From the NCBI RefSeq assembly GCF_910592395.1, contig NC_088309.1:15194599-15258598 (forward strand): 64,000 bases of DNA, read 5' to 3'. The notes below the pieces were generated by a model. It was not told the origin of the DNA, made no database searches, and saw nothing but the letters and a program-made list of their open reading frames with translations. How positions within the stretch are numbered: the first letter of the stretch is position 1; every line of letters begins with the position of its first letter. The stretch is from Lineus longissimus (Eukaryota; Nemertea; Pilidiophora; Heteronemertea; Lineidae). The position numbers were made by a program, and so were the translations under genes. Shown here piece after piece: positions 57,601 to 64,000 of the stretch.

Positions 57601-60600
57601 TTAATATGTTTAATTAAAGTAACATGACCAAGATCAAGGGTGAGAATTCACCCGTAGGAGGCTTGGATATTCATATTGATACAATTACGAGAAGCAACAT
57701 TTAGGTTTTCATGTTTATCATCATATGCCCTTGATTACATGTAAATGACATGTGATTTCGTGACGTCTTCGATAAATTTTCACTAACTGTTTTGTCACAA
57801 AGCTTACATTTTTAGATGTTTTCAGGTGTGATAAGAGCACCGGGAGTGGGAGTGTATTGAGCCCTAGGAATAGAAGTTGCTCGATCTTCGGATTTCCACA
57901 TGGGTTTCCGATAGGTAAGGGGAAGGATATTCCTTCTATCGATTGTGGCAATAATTAGTTCTAAAGTTTGGTCAAGAAACCGTGTTCTTTGGGTGACTGA
58001 CAGTGTAATCCCGGGTAAATTGTCGTCTGCTATGACTGCCAGTGGACGTGCCTCGGCTATTGGCCAGGCGCTTATAACATAAAGATTTTTAAAAAGAGGT
58101 TCCATTATGGTACTTTAATGGTTAAGGATTTAGGTCCACAGTAATGCTACGTCATTAAATACTTTCATATAGCGTTTTTATCGTGTCATTCCATTAACTT
58201 TAGCACCCCTTTGAATCTAATGTGTACCATTAGGAAAATGCATAACAAACTGTTCAAACGTGGGTCGGGATTTTATGCTTGTACCGTAATTAGCGGATCT
58301 GGATGTCGGAAAATGAATGAACTATTTTTGATAAAATGCTACAGCTTGATACAAAGATTCCTCGATATAAAATCGAGTGGTTAAGACTACAATCGCGATA
58401 TGGCTGTAGGCAAGTAGCAAGCGTATTGATACAAAACATGTACTCGTCTGCTACGATATTTTGACATGAAATTACTACCCTCTATTAGTTTTAACCGGAG
58501 CAACCAATAGATGAAAAATCTCAGTGCGACAGAAATTTGGTGACAGACATTTTGATACTGAGTGGTGAACTCAGTATCAAAACTGGGAACAGATGCAATA
58601 TCTTTTGGGTAAGTGTCCAAGATATTTCGATGGGCCTAGGCCTATATAACTATAATAAGAATAGGCTAGGCCAAAAGTTAGCTTAAAAAAAGAACCCAGA
58701 ATGCATTCATGTTCTCGGCCAAGCATGCAAGAACTACTCCCTTCATTTCCGACACGAGCGACACGAGCGCCACCCAACGGCTGTTAAACATACGACTGTA
58801 TAACACAACGTCTGTATTAAACCACGTCTGTATAAAACCACGTCTGTTTAACAATACGACCCTACAACCTCCGTAAATCGCCATGTCTATAATTACTAAC
58901 GTCTTAAATTTGTTATTGTCATAAATTCTAACGTCTTTAATTTAACCACCCAAATTTGCAACCTCCTTATAAAATTGGTAACGTCCATATAAAAATTGCA
59001 ACCTCCATTTAGTGCGGATATAACCGCCCATAGTATTTGGAGTGACATCCTATGATATAAGATTACCTGTGTGAATGAAGCCAAAGCTGAAAAAAATTCA
59101 GGATCAAAATATTTACAGATCATATCCACGGTGTCCACAGTGTACAAACGAGCATGCTATATCTCCCGGAAGTAGAGTCTATTGATCACATTCTTTTGTT
59201 ACAAAGGGTATTACAATGCGAATCGGCTATTTTTCAATGGGCTATACCCAGACGCCATTAATATTTGCACTTGTCCACCCTATACAACAAAGAATTGGGC
59301 CATTTGAATGTACTTCCTCTTAGTATAGCAGGTTCTGCAGCGCTTATGACGCGCTTGTATAAAGTGAATATACCGCTGTCGGCTGAAAGAAGTTGGCAGG
59401 TTTTCACTAAAGCAATATTGCAGTCTGCAAACCAGGTTTATTGTCGGTGTTGGATGGTTGGTCCCCAACTGCTATATTTTGGCCGAACTATTCACCTGTT
59501 CACCTCCGTTATACCGTGGAACCTGCACACAATAGCGTAGCGATATATCTAATATAGATCCTTCAAAGAGCGTAATAAAACGATTATTTCGATAGAAATT
59601 ATGGAAGCTCGGCCATCATGATTCATGAAAACAGCATATTTATGAGGTTTTATGCAAAAATGTGCTTCAAATTGTCATTTTAATCATTTGCAATATGCAA
59701 GCACCTGCCACACGGTGTGTGGGAGTGGAGGTTGTTTGAAACGCGGAATCATGCCAACCAGTGTGCTGCTCCGAGCGCCGTCTGTCGAGGCAATGATTTC
59801 ATATCCCACCAGGTCCCCGGGGATTTAGTCTGACGTGTACATTATGATCGTACCGCAACTGGGAAATAGTGGCTACACAATGGTCATCTACATACACCGT
59901 GATACTTAGACGCAACGTATATACCAGAGTTGGACATTATTAGGTCAAATATTGATGACCACAAACATAGCATTGATGTGGGTCGAGAGGCCTAAACGGC
60001 AAGGGTAAATAAACGTAATAGGTGCATTGGTCCTCTCCCCTTTAGCCTAGTGTGACCTGGTTCATAAAATCACTGATAACTTATTGTAACGCATTTAAAT
60101 CGGTTTGACATCTGTTAGTGTCACATGACAGTGAATGACGACACCCTTCTTTTAACCGAATTGGAATGGGCGGGCAGTTATCAGGCAGTGGATTAGAGAG
60201 CGTCTGTGGTCACGAGTTAGGGTGCGTTGGGTGAATCATTGTGCTGGACTGTGAGAAATATGAGGTGGTCTGTGTTCAATAACGTAGGAAGTCAATATAA
60301 TTTGCCCCCAACCCAAAATTGATGCCGATATAAATCAATATAATTTGCCCCCAACCCAATATTGATGCCGACGGTTATAGCCTATTGAGAAATAGTCGAT
60401 TCACATTGAAATTCACTTTCGTAACAAAATAACGTGATCAATGGACTCTACTTCCGGGAGATATAGCATGCTTATTTGTACACGGTGATATTGTACCGAG
60501 AGGAACGATATTGCTCCTGACGTCTTGATATGGGGATATCTCCGTTTTTGGTATAATGACTTCAGAGCAGAGACATGTATTCATCCACGACCGGAAGTGT

Positions 60601-63600
60601 GGCGCAGTCACATAGAGCTTATCAAAATGTCAAGTTGTGGTAAATACATGGCTGGGATGGACCAAAGTGGAATTAATTCTCAATCTGTGGTTGATTCTTA
60701 ATCTACAGAGTCAGGCCATCACAGAAATATGCTTTTTGGTAATATATTTAAGAAAATGTGGTCTCACTGGTCAGTTTAGAAATTGTACTTTGACAGGGCC
60801 ATATCAATGCGCCAGTGACGTTTTGATGGATATGGTGTACGGAAATCTCTTTTTCTCAGGCAATCGGTATTGGAATGTTTTTAAACTTTATTACGCTATT
60901 GGCAAAGGGTTCTTCTTGACACATATAAAATTTTGTGCAGATTGATTGGTCCAATGTGTACTTTTTTACCAAAACTTATGCACAACAATGTACACGTAAT
61001 GTACGCAGGTTCTAATAGAGGTCTCTGGCCTTCATTATACGCGTAAAGCCAATGGCCGTTTACACGGGACCAAAACAATCCAGACCAGACAAATCACATC
61101 GCTCTAAACGTCATGAATGACGTAAGTCTCGTAATGACGTCAGTATGCACATCGAACCAGACTAGATCACATTCGTGCGCGTTACATAGCAGACCGATCT
61201 AGACCGATCCGGATCGATCTAGATCGGTTTGGTCCCGTATAAACGGCCGTTGATAATGATATCGTTGCAGTGGTAAAACGGGCCATATACCGAGGTATAC
61301 CTGCATGCGCGAGCACTTCCGGGACCAACATGGATCGCCGATTTTAGATCAGGGATCTCATCACTATAGTCTGCCGCTCACCGACTCATGCAAAACACAG
61401 CAAGGGCCAACAGCGAATAGACACTGGCCACCTATCGGGAGCTTATAAGTAGGGACAACGTTTTATACACAAAACGACACGAGTGGAATTTCTGAGGTAT
61501 CCGAATACACCCGAGTGGTGACATTTGGCTTGGATGCTTTCCTTATTTTATGAGGCCATCTTCTGTGAACTTGTGACCGGGTCCCCACTCTCAGCTTGAC
61601 CTCATTTGCCATGATACGTTCAATTCACAGGTCGAGGTTTCGCCAATTTCTGTGAGTGCGAAATTCAAAACTTCTCGCCGCATTTAATTGGTCTAAGGAA
61701 AATCCGCAACACCCCTGTACATTTTCGAAAAACTTAGAAAAAGTATCAAGTTCTTCTGGCTATCACCGAATGGTTGTTTTAGGTAAATAAATATTTGTCA
61801 ATGAATCTATGACCAGACACTCTTTGGAATGACACGCTATTTGATGACTCAACTGGAGACGTCATCTGCATTGACTTGTTAGACCTGATGTTGCACCAAT
61901 TCATATTTATTGGGGAGGGGGAGCCAAGCAGATTCAGGAGGAAAATTTTATCACGGGGAAGGGAGATTAGGGACTATGACAAAGACACAAATTGCACATG
62001 TCCATCTATTGTAGGGGGAACAAGTTTTGTGGCTGAAGAGAGCAAACTGTCTGGATGCAAGCCTGAATCCTCAGATTGGTTGAATTCCAGTAAATCATTG
62101 CAAAATTCCTGCCATTTTTCAGAAATGATATGTGAGAAGAAGAGTAATAATTCGGGAAATTCAAAGGGGAATGGGTAGAACTTCAACAAAATGTAAACGA
62201 TGCAGACCTACACGAGTATAGAACCTCGACCTCTAAATGTACATAAAGCCAAAAGTTAACTTGGTGAATTTTAAGAATTGTACATGAATAATCCCGATTT
62301 GTCCGTGAATCGTGGAAAGATATCTATCAAAATGATCTTGTAAGATCAGCAGTAACAAGATATTCTTTTGTAAACTAAATGTCGGCCCAAGTATGTTTGA
62401 TGTACTTGGGTTATGCAAAGTTTCATAATCCTTTAGGGGCCCTACAGTATCACTATCAGTGGTTAGCTGTTTTGTAGCCTACCTGGAATTTGTTAAGCTC
62501 GATAAAGGCACGATCTTAAAAAAAGTCAGGTTACTCTAAGGGTAATCAAATATCAATTTCAAACACATTTAGCTTTTAATTCATGGATCAGGGCTACCTC
62601 TCAAGATTACTTTAGGGGTGTCCGCTGATTCTGTGTTATAAATCTACTTGCCCAAACCAAGAACAGAAAATGACACTAATTTGTGACGCGCAATAATCAT
62701 GGGACTGGTGATCACTAATTAGCATCTGAGATTCAATTTAGTTAACTCCCAAAACCACAAAGCAGTTACCGAGATTCAAGTTCATTGCTTAATTTAATCT
62801 TTAGAAAACATCCATGTACCCCACAGGAGGATATCAGCCTGCTGCCAACTGTTTTCCTGACACATCCAGTGCATGGATCCAGAAACTCCGTGCAAGTCGA
62901 GTGCAAGCCAGTGCGAATTGACAGTTTAGCTGAGCTGACAATACAGGCAGGACATTGTAAACGGGCACACAAAGGGACAATAGTTGAAATGTGGAACAGT
63001 CTGCAGTACATCGCCAACCGACGGTATTGGAATGCTATATGCGGGACTGTATGCATATGCGTACACAGAGTAATGCTCGTATAGTGTCTATAGATCTATA
63101 TTAAATGCATGGGGATCTGCCATGTATGCGTCTATGCGGTGCTTGGACATGAACACCGGCTTTTGAACTGTACTTCACTGGGGTATTTCACAGGGGTTTC
63201 ACAGCCCCAGGATCACAGCGCTAGTCCAATTTGGTTTCGTCAGTTCTGTCATTGTTGACCCAACAAAACGTCGCCAAAATATATGGATGTGTCTGCCAAG
63301 CTAACTATCCATATCATATATGGGGAGACACAACATTAGGTCCACATGAGATAGATACTGATATCATGCAGACACTCTCGTGACTTGTACTTCCTCGCTG
63401 AAAAGACTGTTCTCCCCACAGCACATTCACACCCCAAATCGGTGCATGCACATACATACTGTGGTCATGCGTCATTGAGGTCAATTTCACCGACCAGAAA
63501 GTAAGTATGCCGGCCGGCCGGCCGGCCGGTCGGTCGGGCTGTAAAAAGTGATACACGGTCAACTTGCCCTATAATTTCTCCCGGTGTGCCGGCCGAGCTG

Positions 63601-64000
63601 TAAAGAGTTATATAGGGTCAACTTACCCTCAAACTTGACCTGTGTATGCCGCAGTCAGTTGGTCAGATACGCCTCTTTGCTATTCCTAGTATATACATAT
63701 ACCACAGCATATAAGGCACTAATGAATTCATTTTGTATTCATTTCTACACTGGCCTCATATCATGAAATGGCATGTCCCATGCATGCATGTCCTTCCTAT
63801 TCAGATCCAGTGAGCCAGTCAGTGTGCTCAACAATACGTTTTGAATGATCGTCTGAACGGCTCAACGGTTTGTTCGTGGCGGTTAATGGAGCTAGAAAAG
63901 GCCTCTGAAAGTATTGCTATGAGTATACGAGACTCGATGAAAATCTCAATCAAATGCGGGAACAAGACAGCACATGCACCGATATCTACGCACCTACGCG

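Overview
This is eukaryotic, intron-rich and repeat-rich DNA, most likely from a marine invertebrate bilaterian. I infer this from a divergent animal ELOVL gene with long introns, together with Tc1, PIF/Harbinger, Ty3/Gypsy, Penelope-like and foldback elements. Species and phylum cannot be fixed from the sequence alone. There are no bacterial features, rRNA genes or CRISPR arrays.

The only host gene I can assemble with confidence is on the minus strand, from the ATG at 51694 to the stop at 21701. It is a very-long-chain fatty acid elongase (ELOVL) of 292 codons in seven coding exons: 51622-51694, 47491-47678, 46541-46621, 45357-45413, 34552-34666, 27360-27487 and 21701-21937. All junctions are in phase with GT/AG sites, and the ELOVL sequence signatures lie in the expected order. 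Most of the window is its introns and flanks, filled with transposable elements. Two short plus-strand exon candidates (9620-9745 and 19503-19638) may belong to another gene.

Layout. 1-9 kb: a long-TIR element (451-956), a tandem-unit repeat with a nested MITE (1273-2160), a foldback element with a 6-bp target duplication (4300-5360), and a decayed Ty3/Gypsy retrotransposon on the minus strand (6129-8749) followed by a Penelope-like 3' end (about 8880-9000). 9-21.7 kb: mostly featureless, with a minisatellite (13.2 kb) and TIR elements (17457-18055, 20317-20612). 21.7-51.7 kb: the ELOVL gene. Its introns hold a Harbinger-type MITE, two copies of the tandem-unit repeat with nested insertions, a near-complete Sleeping Beauty-like Tc1 element whose second catalytic Asp is Asn, a decayed Harbinger transposase, a second foldback built on a perfect 32-bp palindrome, and a GC-rich palindrome. 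51.7-64 kb: ELOVL upstream region with a hairpin MITE, a decayed Penelope-like element with RT and GIY-YIG remnants and a hammerhead-like core, a long-TIR transposon (59138-60485), a short MITE and a CCGG microsatellite.

The genes do not form a pathway. The ELOVL product would extend fatty acids in the endoplasmic reticulum, and the rest of the coding signal comes from mobile elements in different states of decay. The strongest leads are the tandem-unit TIR repeat whose units carry nuclear-receptor-like DR3 sites, the D244N Tc1 transposase, the two foldbacks, and the hammerhead-like cores at Penelope ends.
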